Positions 20,211 through 28,864 of a stretch of 64,000 bases of DNA are shown piece after piece (the stretch's first letter is position 1; the number at the start of each line of letters is the position of its first letter). The position numbers and the translations under genes are program-made. The stretch comes from Candidatus Thiodiazotropha sp. (ex Codakia rugifera). GTDB lineage: Bacteria; Pseudomonadota; Gammaproteobacteria; Chromatiales; Chromatiaceae. Location: positions 711,501 to 775,500 of the forward strand of contig JAHXHN010000001.1 in assembly GCA_025656675.1 (NCBI GenBank), in the 5' to 3' direction. The notes beneath the pieces were generated by a model. It made no database searches and had not been told where the DNA came from. It saw only the letters and a program-made list of their open reading frames with translations.

Positions 20211-21561
20211 TACGCTTGCCGGGCGCACGCTGTCGCTCCTGATCGGCATGACTTTGGTACTGATCATCGGCAGTGCCTGGTTGCTGCATGACGAACGCCG
20301 GGAACGTTTCGACGAGCGCAATCGTTTTCAGTTGCTGGACCGCGTGGTGACCCTGGCGCGTCTGCTGGGTGATGCGGATGATGAGGAACGGTTGCGTATC
20401 ATCGAGCGGGTTGCCGAGAGGGGCGATGAGATTAGTTTGAGTGACCAGCCTCTTGTGAGCACGCCGCCGAGACACCCGTTGGAGCACCGGATTTCACACG
20501 ATTTGAGACGCCGTCTTCATCTCACCGATAAGTCGTCAGTTTGGGTTAGCATTGAGTTTGATGTGCATGAGAAGGGATTGCGTGACGAGAGGTATGGCCG
20601 GCATGAGCCTAGTGGTCATCCGCGGGGTTTGGACGGTATCAGCTTATCCATTCGTATGTGGGATGGTACCTGGCTTAATATCCACACAGATGATTTTGAA
20701 GGGCCGCCACCTTGGGCCGGCAAGACGTTGCAGCTGTTGGCGTTGTTGCTGATATTGGTGATTCTCAGCGGTCTCTTCATCGCCAGGCGGATGGCGCACC
20801 CGATGGCGCAGCTCGCCGATGCGGCAAACCGTTTTGGTCTTGGTCAAGCGCAACCGCCTTTGGATGAAAAGGGTCCGCGTGAGGTACGCAATACCATACG
20901 TGCTTTCAACCGCATGCAGGAACGCCTGCAGAAACACATCACAGACCGTTCGCAAATGCTGGCTGCAGTCTCCCATGATCTACGCACGCCGATCACCACC
21001 TTACGCCTTAGGGCCGAGTACATCGAAGATAGTGAGATGCGTGAGAAGACACTTGCCACGCTGGCCGAAATGGAGACCATTCTGTCCGCCACGCTTGGCT
21101 TTGCCCGGGATGAAGCAGCCGATGAAGCGGCACGCTCCACCGACTTGGCCGCGCTACTGACAAGCCTGGTGGATGACCATTCCGATCTGGGTGGTGATGT
21201 GAGTTACGAGGGCCCTGACAGATCGATCTTCATGTGTCGACCAATCGCACTGAAGCGTGCTTTGAATAACCTCATCGATAACGCAATGAAGTATGGAGAA
21301 GCAACCAGGGTCAGGCTGATTGAGAGTGGCGAAGGTGTCGAAATCGTCATCGATGACAGTGGTCCCGGTATCCCGGAAGAGAGCCTGGAAGAAGTATTCA
21401 CACCCTTCTTCCGTCTGGAGGCTTCACGTAATCTTGAGACCGGGGGTACCGGATTAGGGCTCGCGGTAGCGAGAACAATTGTGCATGCGCATGGCGGACA
21501 GCTCAGATTGTCGAATCGTCCAGAGGGGGGACTACGTGCCGTGATACGTTTGTCTCGGTAA
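20194..21561 (+). CDS. EnvZ-type sensor histidine kinase
   Basis: The 455-residue protein has an N-terminal membrane helix (about 13-30), a periplasmic domain of about 140 residues, a second helix (about 178-195), a HAMP linker, then the dimerisation domain with phosphorylated H261 in AAVSHDLRTPITTLR. The ATP-binding domain shows N box NNLIDNAMKYG, G1 DDSGPGIPEE, F box FFRLE and G2 GTGLGLAVA, so it should be active. The periplasmic part is arginine/glutamate/histidine-rich and may sense an ion, pH or metal; nothing more specific can be said. Translationally coupled with the regulator gene. Confidence 0.92.
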   Translation: MRLWPDTLAGRTLSLLIGMTLVLIIGSAWLLHDERRERFDERNRFQLLDRVVTLARLLGDADDEERLRIIERVAERGDEISLSDQPLVSTPPRHPLEHRISHDLRRRLHLTDKSSVWVSIEFDVHEKGLRDERYGRHEPSGHPRGLDGISLSIRMWDGTWLNIHTDDFEGPPPWAGKTLQLLALLLILVILSGLFIARRMAHPMAQLADAANRFGLGQAQPPLDEKGPREVRNTIRAFNRMQERLQKHITDRSQMLAAVSHDLRTPITTLRLRAEYIEDSEMREKTLATLAEMETILSATLGFARDEAADEAARSTDLAALLTSLVDDHSDLGGDVSYEGPDRSIFMCRPIALKRALNNLIDNAMKYGEATRVRLIESGEGVEIVIDDSGPGIPEESLEEVFTPFFRLEASRNLETGGTGLGLAVARTIVHAHGGQLRLSNRPEGGLRAVIRLSR

Positions 21562-21851
21562 TGTCAGTGGAAATAACATTTATTTGGCAGAAGACGACAG
21601 TAGCAAATTGGATCCCAGCCAGGTTTACCGAGCTCTTTAAGGCTAATAATAAATAGTCAAGACATCTATGGACACCCCGGGTGCGGGCGGTTGTATAAGT
21701 CGAGTTCCCAATAAAGCTATAAATAATAGGGCATCCTCTGATCTCTTATTCCACAAAATTTGCTAACCTTAGTTAATAACCTGAGTCTGACAAGAATGAT
21801 CAACACGAATGGAGGCAAGGTGTAACAAGTACGACTTAAGTAGGTAAAGAA

Positions 21852-24059
21852 TTGCATAAACTACGAAAAAATGTATGGCTACTCTTCATAGCAGCCGTAT
21901 TTCTTTCTATCCTTTTGGCACTCGCTATGACAGTGTACACATGGGATAAACACTTTTTCGCCATCAAATCAGACCTTATTCACGTCCATGCACTGGCAGA
22001 AAACTACCTTTCCGCAAAATTCGGAAAGCTAAAAAATGCCTTCCAACTCATAGATAAGGCAGATAATAATCAAGATCAAGTCAGTTTGATTCTCAGCACA
22101 TTCATTGACACGATTGACTTTGATAGAAACTCAGGAACGAGCTTCTTTCAGGGTCACTTGACATTTGACAGGGATTATCTTGAAAAGCAGGAACCTGAAC
22201 AGGTATTTTTTAAAAATAGCTTCTACTACCCAGCCCATAAACAATGGGTAGCCCCCATCTGCTATCGATTCAATGCTGGTGATACCGGGTGCTTTGCCAT
22301 TGATATAAAAGACCTAACAGTGCTGTTTACCAAGGGCACGAAAACAACGGGGATTATCCACGTCATATCAACGACGGACTACTGGTTAATACATAACAGT
22401 AGTCTTGATGAAGATCAGTTTGAGACATTGTACACAACGAATATGATGAGGGGTCCGCTAGGAAAACTCTTAGAGAGTCATTCGAAAACAATAAAAGAAG
22501 AAATTGGATTATCACTAGACGAATTCCTGGCGGGAGAAAATAGTCACAGTTATAAGCAAAGACTGCGCACTGGAGAGCGCGCTTTGTTCAACTTTAGTAC
22601 TATGCCTGCCTATAAGATTTTTATCGCATCCGGTTATACATATTCAGAGATATGGCGGCAGTTTCTCAACTACACCTATGGAATCATACTATTGACCATA
22701 GGGTTTAATTTAGTTCTTTTTCTTTTATTTCGTCGATACGACAAACTCAACGAAATGCACCGCCTCGATCTCGAGTACAAAAGCAAACATGATGGCTTAA
22801 CCGGTCTGCTTACAAGACGTGCATCAGAGCAGATGTTTATGGAAGAGCATCCTATTAACGGAACCCACTTATTTGCCGCAATCTCCATTAATAAATTCAA
22901 TCTTATCAATGAGCGTTTTGGACATCATGTTGGAGACCTGCTGCTGCAATATATCTCGAACTATCTCAAGAATTACTGTGCCGACCCTTGTTATTTAATA
23001 CGCGATATCGGCCCGGATTTTTTTATCATCTCACCAGAATCAGAATCCGATAAAATAGAGCTCGCCATAGAACACTTGCTTGAAAACATGAGAAAACCCA
23101 TAGCAATGGGTGACGTTATATTAAGACCCAATATTAAGGCTGGCGTCTTCAGGGGGGATCTATCCTCCATGTCCTATAGAGAAGCACTAAAATGTGTCGA
23201 TCTGGCACTATGGAAAGCGAAAAAGGAGCAAGTCAACCTGTATGCTTACACTGAGGAGACTCATGAGCTGGTATTGCAACGCAGCCGGATAAGAGAGCTT
23301 TTGGATGAAGGTATTGCCAATCATGAATTCCACCTTGTATATCAGCCACAAGTTGATCCAAAAACCGGTATTTTAAATGGAATTGAGGCGTTGGCGCGCT
23401 GGAACTGTGCAAAGCTGGGGTTCATTCCCCCAGATCAATTTATTGAAATTGCGGAAGAGTCTGGGCTTATCCTGGATTTAGGGCGTGAATTGACTGCCAT
23501 CGCCATTAATGATTTCAAGGATATATTGGCGAAAACCAACAAAGAATTCACGCTGTCTATCAACTTCTCCATCTATCAATTTCTAAGTGACACCTTTTTA
23601 AATGACATTGATGAATTTGTCGGCAATTCCGGTATTCCACCAAAATTATTAACGCTCGAGATCACTGAGAGTATTTTCGTTGAAGAATTAGCTTATATAA
23701 AAAAATTATTACTTCAGTTACACGAAAGGGGGTTTCACATTTCTCTTGATGACTTTGGCACAGGCTACTCATCACTAAGCATGTTGAGCAAACTCCCTAT
23801 TGATGAAATCAAGATTGACAAATCATTTATCGACAACATCCACCGCTCTAGGCCAGATTATATGTTGGTGAGAAATATTCTTGCCATTGGAGAGACACTG
23901 GATGTAAAGGTTGTTGCTGAAGGCATTGAGCACAGTGATCAGGCCGATATCCTGAAAAAGCACCATTGCCACTCCATTCAGGGTTACCTATATTCAAAAC
24001 CACTGCCTAAAGATGAAATCATAGCATTTGCTAACAAGAACAGCATCAATACGAAATAA
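21852..24059 (+). CDS. Membrane EAL phosphodiesterase with degenerate GGDEF domain
   Basis: The 735-residue protein has membrane helices near 8-29 and 273-297 enclosing a periplasmic sensor domain, then a GGDEF-type domain whose signature reads IGPDF (386-390), so cyclase activity is lost. The EAL domain is intact: EAL 512-514, NFS, LEITES, DDFGTGYSSL, IKIDKSFI, AEGIEH and QGYLYSKP. It should hydrolyse c-di-GMP. The start is TTG 21852, because no ATG lies between the upstream stop and the first helix. The gene is distinctly AT-rich compared with its left neighbours, suggesting acquisition. It stands alone, so no operon partner indicates the target. Confidence 0.88.
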   Translation: MHKLRKNVWLLFIAAVFLSILLALAMTVYTWDKHFFAIKSDLIHVHALAENYLSAKFGKLKNAFQLIDKADNNQDQVSLILSTFIDTIDFDRNSGTSFFQGHLTFDRDYLEKQEPEQVFFKNSFYYPAHKQWVAPICYRFNAGDTGCFAIDIKDLTVLFTKGTKTTGIIHVISTTDYWLIHNSSLDEDQFETLYTTNMMRGPLGKLLESHSKTIKEEIGLSLDEFLAGENSHSYKQRLRTGERALFNFSTMPAYKIFIASGYTYSEIWRQFLNYTYGIILLTIGFNLVLFLLFRRYDKLNEMHRLDLEYKSKHDGLTGLLTRRASEQMFMEEHPINGTHLFAAISINKFNLINERFGHHVGDLLLQYISNYLKNYCADPCYLIRDIGPDFFIISPESESDKIELAIEHLLENMRKPIAMGDVILRPNIKAGVFRGDLSSMSYREALKCVDLALWKAKKEQVNLYAYTEETHELVLQRSRIRELLDEGIANHEFHLVYQPQVDPKTGILNGIEALARWNCAKLGFIPPDQFIEIAEESGLILDLGRELTAIAINDFKDILAKTNKEFTLSINFSIYQFLSDTFLNDIDEFVGNSGIPPKLLTLEITESIFVEELAYIKKLLLQLHERGFHISLDDFGTGYSSLSMLSKLPIDEIKIDKSFIDNIHRSRPDYMLVRNILAIGETLDVKVVAEGIEHSDQADILKKHHCHSIQGYLYSKPLPKDEIIAFANKNSINTK

Positions 24060-24673
24060 CTGCCTAGTAGAGCTCGACAGCGACCAATCGTAAGCTTCCC
24101 CAAAATCTTGACAGTTCATAACTGGAATTTTCTGGTATACCAAGCACAGGGGGGGCACTTATGAAAATGCCAATATTCACAAGAATCGAAAAATTTAGGT
24201 TATATCAAACGGGCAAATACCGGAATTAAGGAGTCGAAACTATGTCGTAAAGCATGGCATCTCCGGTGCAGAAGCACCACTTGATACACTAATTGCCAGC
24301 AAGTGTTTTTAGCGTTTAAAAAGTCCAACTCCGTAAAAATTGATCATTTGTAATCCAAATATGTAGACCAAGATGATTTCATGCTCCTTAATCGCTACCA
24401 GCAATAGAGAGCAAAGCGTTGGCAGGTAATCATCCCTGCAGCTTTGAGGCCACCCTGCTTACCCGATGTACTTTGCGCTAAACCTGAGGCAAAGTAGGCA
24501 TCGGGACACGGTGTCAAGTTTATCGGGTGCTGGCTAAGAAGCGGTAACGAGATTAGACAAGACACCCACTCTGATGATCTTTCATTATTGCGAGTAAGCT
24601 AAACAAGATAACCATACTGCTAGTAACGATCAATCGGGCTATTTGGCCAACTTCAGAGGAGAATATAACATTG
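24060..24673 (+). other. AT-rich gap with a tiny open frame
   Basis: No gene is supported over 614 bases. A 22-codon frame at 24161-24229 (MKMPIFTRIEKFRLYQTGKY) follows a strong AGGGGGGG ribosome-site-like run, and GGTGC/GCACC at about 24270-24283 makes a small hairpin. Neither is assigned a function. Confidence 0.3.
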
Positions 24674-25279
24674 CTAAGTTACCGCCAGGCCGCCCCATGC
24701 CCGATAAATTTGACCTGTTTCACCACCTTCAACAGATTGAATAAATAATTCAGCCACTTGATCGGCGCTAACCAAGCCCTTACCAACGCTTGCTGGTTCG
24801 ACGATGGGCGCTGGACTCACTACATTCAACCGTATACCCCGTTGCAAAAGAGGTGCAGCTTGCTGGACAAAGGTGTCAATCGCTGCATTGAATGGTCCCG
24901 TTGCGAGGCTATGGGGATTGGGGTAGTGACTCAGAAATCCACTGGTCAAGGTTATTGAGCCTCCATCTGACAGGTATTTCTCAGCTAACAGAACTATTCT
25001 GAATTGGGCAACTAATTTCCTTTCAGCGCCATGCCTGAAGTCATCGTCAGTTAATTCATGATAGTCTTTAAATACACTATCCCCTCCCACTGAGACCAAA
25101 ACGGCATCCAGTGGTGCCGTTTGTTTCAAAGCATTTTCTACTGACGATCCATTGGTGTAATCGACTGTGATATCACCACTTCTGGAGCCTATTCTGACAA
25201 TCTCATGGCTTTTGTTTTCTAGCTGAGACGCAACCTGTGAGCCAATCTTTCCAGTCGCTCCGAATAGGGCAATTTTCAT
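24674..25279 (-). CDS. Short-chain dehydrogenase/reductase-like protein
   Basis: The 201-residue Rossmann protein has the cofactor motif FGATGKIGSQVA (5-16) and a conserved acidic strand (ITVDYTN) in place of the common D(V). The usual YxxxK catalytic pair is absent: the aligned helix reads TGPFNAAIDTFVQQAAPLL, with RGIRLNVVSPAP after it. This matches a small SDR subfamily (about 200 residues) in which the Tyr is replaced. The family is often annotated only as short-chain dehydrogenase, and substrate is unknown. It is divergent from a LysR regulator, the usual arrangement when the regulator controls it. Confidence 0.75.
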   Translation of the reverse strand: MKIALFGATGKIGSQVASQLENKSHEIVRIGSRSGDITVDYTNGSSVENALKQTAPLDAVLVSVGGDSVFKDYHELTDDDFRHGAERKLVAQFRIVLLAEKYLSDGGSITLTSGFLSHYPNPHSLATGPFNAAIDTFVQQAAPLLQRGIRLNVVSPAPIVEPASVGKGLVSADQVAELFIQSVEGGETGQIYRAWGGLAVT

Positions 25280-25359
25280 GATATTTCTCCTGATTCATTC
25301 AACATAACGCCATATTAGGTGCTTTAATAATTTTGCAGAATAGGCTATTTTGAAAAAAT

Positions 25360-25373
25360 ATTATTCGCATAAT
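25360..25373. promoter_or_regulatory. Candidate LysR-type operator
   Basis: ATTAT (25360-25364), TCGC, ATAAT (25369-25373) form a dyad just before the LysR start and inside the divergent spacer. LysR proteins bind dyads of T-N11-A type. AT-rich sequence makes chance dyads common. Confidence 0.3.
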
Positions 25374-25380
25374 ACAAAAT

Positions 25381-26268
25381 ATGAATAAGTTAAAAGCTAT
25401 TGAAATATTTGTGGAGATTGCAGATCAGGGCTCTATGGCAGCAGCGGCCAGAAGCCTAGGTGTTGTAAACTCAGTGATCACTAAAAACCTGAATGAGTTA
25501 GAGGGTTGGCTAGGCAGAAAGCTCATCTTTCGCTCAACCCGGAAAATGCGTCTTAGCAAAGATGGATTGGAATACCTTGAGGAGTGCCGCCATATTCTGG
25601 AAAGTGTTCATAACCTCGAAGCCAAAGGTCGCAAGGATGAGGATATTATTTATGGCGAAGTAAAAATAACCGCCCCCATTTATCTTGGTCAATATGTTTT
25701 TGCACCTTTAATCGCGGAGTATCACAAAACTTTCCCTGAGGTTAGTATCAATCTCATCTTAAGCGATGACTTTAAAGATATGATCGATGAGGGGTTTGAT
25801 ATTGCTATAAGAGCGTCTCAAATGCCTGATTCCAGTTTTGTATCCAAACGGTTACAAAAGGCCAGCCTAGTAGTGGTTGCAAATAATCAATATATTGAAA
25901 AACACGGTGCGCCTTCGTCCCCCAAAGATTTGCGTAACCATGCATGTTTGATTGAAGACGACTCAGATAACAGACGACGATGGCGGTTCAAAGGAAAAGG
26001 TGAAAAACAAAATAGTGTATCCATCAATGGAAAAATTCGCGTTAATTATGGTGGCATGATAAAAGCTGTGTGCAAAAAAGGGCTTGGTATTGCTCAACTG
26101 CCCGATTTTATGGTCCAAAATGAAATAAAAAACAACGAGCTTGTTAGGCTTTTACCCGATTATGAATTGGATAATTTCTTTATACACTTGCTTTACCATA
26201 AGCGTTCGACAACAAACCGTGCCATAAAATCTGTTATCGACTTCATCTATGGAAAGTATAAAAACTAG
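25381..26268 (+). CDS. LysR-family transcriptional regulator
   Basis: The 295-residue product starts with the LysR winged helix (1-60): LKAIEIFVEIADQGSMAAAARSLG, then SVITKNLNELEGWLGRKLIFRSTRKMRLSKDG. The effector-binding domain (about 90-292) follows, with IRASQMPDSSFVSKRL characteristic of the group that controls divergent oxidoreductases. It probably regulates the adjacent SDR gene. The gene is AT-rich like its neighbours. Confidence 0.9.
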   Translation: MNKLKAIEIFVEIADQGSMAAAARSLGVVNSVITKNLNELEGWLGRKLIFRSTRKMRLSKDGLEYLEECRHILESVHNLEAKGRKDEDIIYGEVKITAPIYLGQYVFAPLIAEYHKTFPEVSINLILSDDFKDMIDEGFDIAIRASQMPDSSFVSKRLQKASLVVVANNQYIEKHGAPSSPKDLRNHACLIEDDSDNRRRWRFKGKGEKQNSVSINGKIRVNYGGMIKAVCKKGLGIAQLPDFMVQNEIKNNELVRLLPDYELDNFFIHLLYHKRSTTNRAIKSVIDFIYGKYKN

Positions 26269-26415
26269 TGTCTGATTGGGACAACAATGGGTAAGCCACT
26301 TTTTATTCATTATTTCACTCAGGCTGTTCAAGAAAAAATAATGCTTAACAAGCACATCAAGTTGTTCACTATCGTTCTCTGGGAAACAATCACTCCAGCA
26401 TCCTTTATGTAGGCA

Positions 26416-26859
26416 TTAGGGCTCGAGAGTTTCAGTTAATTTACGCAATATCACAGAAACATTTTTTAAATCCTTGACGTCAAATCCATCAGCAACGGCG
26501 TTAACCCAGGGGATTTGTTTTCTCTCCATAATATCGAAGTATTCTTTACCTTTGCCTGTTAATATCTGATATTTCGCACGCTTATGGCCGGGATTAGTTT
26601 GAGTGTCCAGTAGACCGTCTTCTTTCATCTCATTGACCAACCGCTGTACAGCTTGTCTTGTTTGCCCCATTGATCTTGCAATATCAGGTACGGTCATTGG
26701 TCTGCCTGCCCCTGCCAGAGCACCAAGTACCTTCCAGCGTGCACTGGTCAATCCCAATTCCTTAGTCAGTTGATCTCCTTCCAATACCAATAAACCACTC
26801 AGTTTGAATACTTCAAGAATGATCTCGGTCATGAGTGTTCCTGCATCTGTACGGTTCAT
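26416..26859 (-). CDS. MarR-family transcriptional repressor
   Basis: The 147-residue protein has the MarR winged helix: LTSARWKVLGALAGAGRPMTVPDIARSMGQTRQAVQRLVNEMKEDGLL, followed by the wing TQTNPGHKRAKYQILT. ATG 26859 follows a GGAGGGAAG site; the 12-codon extension to 26895 runs through an operator and is rejected. Two near-identical palindromes in the divergent spacer are likely its binding sites. It probably represses itself and the two membrane-protein genes. The inducing ligand is unknown. Confidence 0.88.
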   Translation of the reverse strand: MNRTDAGTLMTEIILEVFKLSGLLVLEGDQLTKELGLTSARWKVLGALAGAGRPMTVPDIARSMGQTRQAVQRLVNEMKEDGLLDTQTNPGHKRAKYQILTGKGKEYFDIMERKQIPWVNAVADGFDVKDLKNVSVILRKLTETLEP

Positions 26860-26878
26860 AACTTCCCTCCCCAATAAT

Positions 26879-26894
26879 TGACAACATATTGTCA
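26879..26894. promoter_or_regulatory. MarR operator 1
   Basis: TGACAA-CATA-TTGTCA is a perfect 6-4-6 palindrome immediately upstream of the marR-type gene. Its right half serves as the -35 box of the divergent promoter. Confidence 0.7.
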
Positions 26895-26917
26895 AAATGT
26901 ACTGCTTCGCCTACAAT
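26889..26917 (+). promoter_or_regulatory. Promoter of the DUF2269 gene pair
   Basis: TTGTCA (26889-26894) and TACAAT (26912-26917) are separated by 17 bases. The -35 box is half of operator 1 and the -10 box abuts operator 2, so repressor binding would block polymerase. Confidence 0.6.
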
Positions 26918-26932
26918 GGTAACATATTGTCA
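26917..26932. promoter_or_regulatory. MarR operator 2
   Basis: TGGTAA-CATA-TTGTCA repeats operator 1 with two changes in the left arm. The shared 12-base core is AACATATTGTCA-like minus the first position. It lies 24 bases before the DUF2269 start. Confidence 0.6.
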
Positions 26933-26956
26933 TATTCCAGTTGGGAGGTATAGATA

Positions 26957-27541
26957 GTGGATTATTCTATTTTGAAGTACTTTCATATACTTGGCGCTGT
27001 CTTGATGGGGGCGGGCTTAGTCGGCGTATGGCTTGCAGACCTTCGCTCAAGACAGCATAGAGACCTGGTTCGTTTCTCTGAAGCCGTTAGATATATTGCT
27101 GTGTTTTATGATGGTGTGGTTGTCCCAGGGGCATTGGTTCTACTCACATCCGGCACCTGGTTTATCATCCAGTACTATGGTGGGTGGGATTTTCTGAAAC
27201 TATCCTGGCTGACCGGCATGATTGGCCTGTTTCTTTTTGAATTTATTGAAGGAAACACAATTACCAGGCTCTATTTTATGAAGCTCCGCCGTATTACCCA
27301 AAATGCACTGGATAAAGGCAAGATAACTGCTGAACTTGAAAGGGAAAGAGCAAAGCTGGTACCAACATTTACGCATTATCTGGATTTGCCCATGTTGTTC
27401 CTCATCATTGCACTGGGAGCGCTTAAGCCAACGACATGGACGACGTTTTTTTATGGCGCTGTTATTTCAATAGCTGTTGCAACGCTGCTTACAGTAGTAG
27501 TTCCTCGTATATATCCATGGGGTGAGGCACAAAATGATTAG
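26957..27541 (+). CDS. DUF2269-family integral membrane protein
   Basis: The 194-residue product has about five membrane segments (7-24, 50-68, 78-96, 143-160, 165-184). DUF2269 features seen are ILKYFHILGAVLMGAGLVG at the N-terminus and the conserved YYGGWDF...W...G...FEFIEGN stretch. A ribosome site GGGAGG precedes the start. Histidine H10 and H139 might bind haem or metal, but the family function is unknown. It is the first gene of a two-gene unit under likely MarR control. Confidence 0.7.
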   Translation: MDYSILKYFHILGAVLMGAGLVGVWLADLRSRQHRDLVRFSEAVRYIAVFYDGVVVPGALVLLTSGTWFIIQYYGGWDFLKLSWLTGMIGLFLFEFIEGNTITRLYFMKLRRITQNALDKGKITAELERERAKLVPTFTHYLDLPMLFLIIALGALKPTTWTTFFYGAVISIAVATLLTVVVPRIYPWGEAQND

Positions 27542-27992
27542 TTATCATACCGAACGCAAAATTCATTTATCGGTAGCTGTTATTGCCACCTTATCTATTG
27601 CTACCTTTTTCACATCAACGGTGATTGTTGAGTTATCAGGATCGCATGAGCAGATTGCAACGGTAAAGCGCTTAATTGTAATGCCAGGGCTATTTATTCT
27701 TGTGCCGGCTATTGCCATAACAGGTGGTACTGGTTTTGCCCTATCCAAACAAAGAAGCGGTAGTTTGGTGGATAGAAAAAAGAAACGGATGCCAATCATT
27801 GGGGCAAATGGCCTGCTTATTTTACTGCCGGCAGCGATATTTCTGGATCAGTGGGCATCCTCCGGTTCGTTTGATGTGAAGTTTTATATCGTACAGACGC
27901 TGGAATTATTAGCAGGTGCTGTTAATTTAACCTTAATGAGCATGAATATTCGTGATGGTTTAAGGTTGTCTGGTAGGTTGAACAAAATGTAG
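27534..27992 (+). CDS. Membrane protein paired with the DUF2269 protein
   Basis: The 152-residue product has four membrane segments (about 13-32, 47-67, 84-104, 118-140) and no recognised domain. ATG 27534 overlaps the upstream stop by 8 bases, so translation is coupled and the two proteins may form a complex. Its layout (IxxPGLFILVPAIAITGGTGFAL) recalls the DUF2269/DUF2214 group, so it might be a distant relative of its neighbour. Function unknown. Confidence 0.6.
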   Translation: MISYHTERKIHLSVAVIATLSIATFFTSTVIVELSGSHEQIATVKRLIVMPGLFILVPAIAITGGTGFALSKQRSGSLVDRKKKRMPIIGANGLLILLPAAIFLDQWASSGSFDVKFYIVQTLELLAGAVNLTLMSMNIRDGLRLSGRLNKM

Positions 27993-28095
27993 GTTTTCAA
28001 AACAAATCTTTGCAATACCTGCGGGTGCAGAAATAAATATTTGAGGTGACTTCCATGATTGATACGGCTGTACAGGCCCTATCCTTATGAATAGT

Positions 28096-28362
28096 TCAAA
28101 ATAGATTTCCCATGATCATATAGCGGGATGCAAGCTTTATGAATCGGGAACGAGAGAGAGGATGGTAGACGTCTTTGTTACAGGGTTGAGAGAAAAGAAA
28201 TCGCCTCTGATTCGTGGATTGGTTAATGTCCAGCAGGCGTTGATAGAGCTGTACCCTCCCTTTATCATGAGTCGATAAGGGAGGTGTGTGCTCCATGATT
28301 TCAGTGCGGTAATAGTCATCTCTCTCTTCTCGAGAGAGTACAAATAGTGCCAGATAGTCCAT
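28096..28362 (-). CDS. Small protein of a tandem paralogous pair, copy 1
   Basis: From ATG 28362 the frame encodes 88 residues starting MDYLALFVLSREERDDYY, then EHTPPLSTHDKG and LYQRLLDIN. The first 50 residues align without gaps to the neighbouring 59-residue protein (copy 2), with MD, F, S-x-E-x-R, YY, I-x-EHTPP, HD, YQ, LD-x-N shared, about 21 identities. That agreement in one frame is strong evidence that both are coding. The C-terminal 35 residues (from about RRFLFSQPCN) have no counterpart and could be an extension or a frameshift. GTG 28371 is an alternative start. Soluble, no signal. Function unknown. Confidence 0.55.
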   Translation of the reverse strand: MDYLALFVLSREERDDYYRTEIMEHTPPLSTHDKGRVQLYQRLLDINQSTNQRRFLFSQPCNKDVYHPLSRSRFIKLASRYMIMGNLF

Positions 28363-28558
28363 AGCGCACACCCAATAGTAAAGATTATCGAAAAGCTTAG
28401 TCAGGCGTTTGTGTCAAGAGCAGTAGTAATTCCCCTACCTGTGTATTGGCAATTACCTCTCTTACAGCCAGTGAAAGCCTTTATTAGGTCGATATTCTAT
28501 TGGGCGGTCGAATGACTTTCAGTAACAGTATATTTTCGGCGCTTTTTGTGTGGACTAC

Positions 28559-28738
28559 TTAGTTTAATCGATGCCCGATCAGAACATTCTCTAACTTATT
28601 CCTGTCGAGGAAACTCTGATACATCTCAATCATCTCTCTGTCATGGTCATTGACTGGCGGTGTATGCTCGGAAATCCTTTTTTGATAATACTCACACCGA
28701 TCCTCAGTTGATACAGCGAAGAATTTTACGAGATCCAT
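28559..28738 (-). CDS. Small protein of a tandem paralogous pair, copy 2
   Basis: A 59-codon frame from ATG 28738 reads MDLVKFFAVSTEDRCEYYQK, then ISEHTPPVNDHDREMIEMYQ and SFLDRNKLENVLIGHRLN, ending at TAA 28559. An AGAGG ribosome site lies 5 bases before the start. It matches copy 1 downstream on the same strand over the whole shared length. It is predicted helical, acidic and cytoplasmic. No family is recognised. A CRP/FNR-like palindrome lies about 110 bases upstream, on the side expected for a promoter. Confidence 0.6.
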   Translation of the reverse strand: MDLVKFFAVSTEDRCEYYQKRISEHTPPVNDHDREMIEMYQSFLDRNKLENVLIGHRLN

Positions 28739-28848
28739 ATGCGCCTCTTGGTGATTATTGACGTCTGCGAAAAGCTACTAAAGAAATATTAAGGAATGCT
28801 GAAGGTTTCCTGCTTTTAGCACGGATGATAGAGGAACAGGCTTAAATT

Positions 28849-28864
28849 TGTGATGTGCATCACA
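28849..28864. promoter_or_regulatory. CRP/FNR-family binding site
   Basis: TGTGA-TGTGCA-TCACA is a perfect match to the ten conserved positions of the CRP consensus and also keeps the TGAT-N4-ATCA core of FNR-like sites. It is upstream of the minus-strand small gene starting at 28738, centred about 118 bases from that start. Confidence 0.6.
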
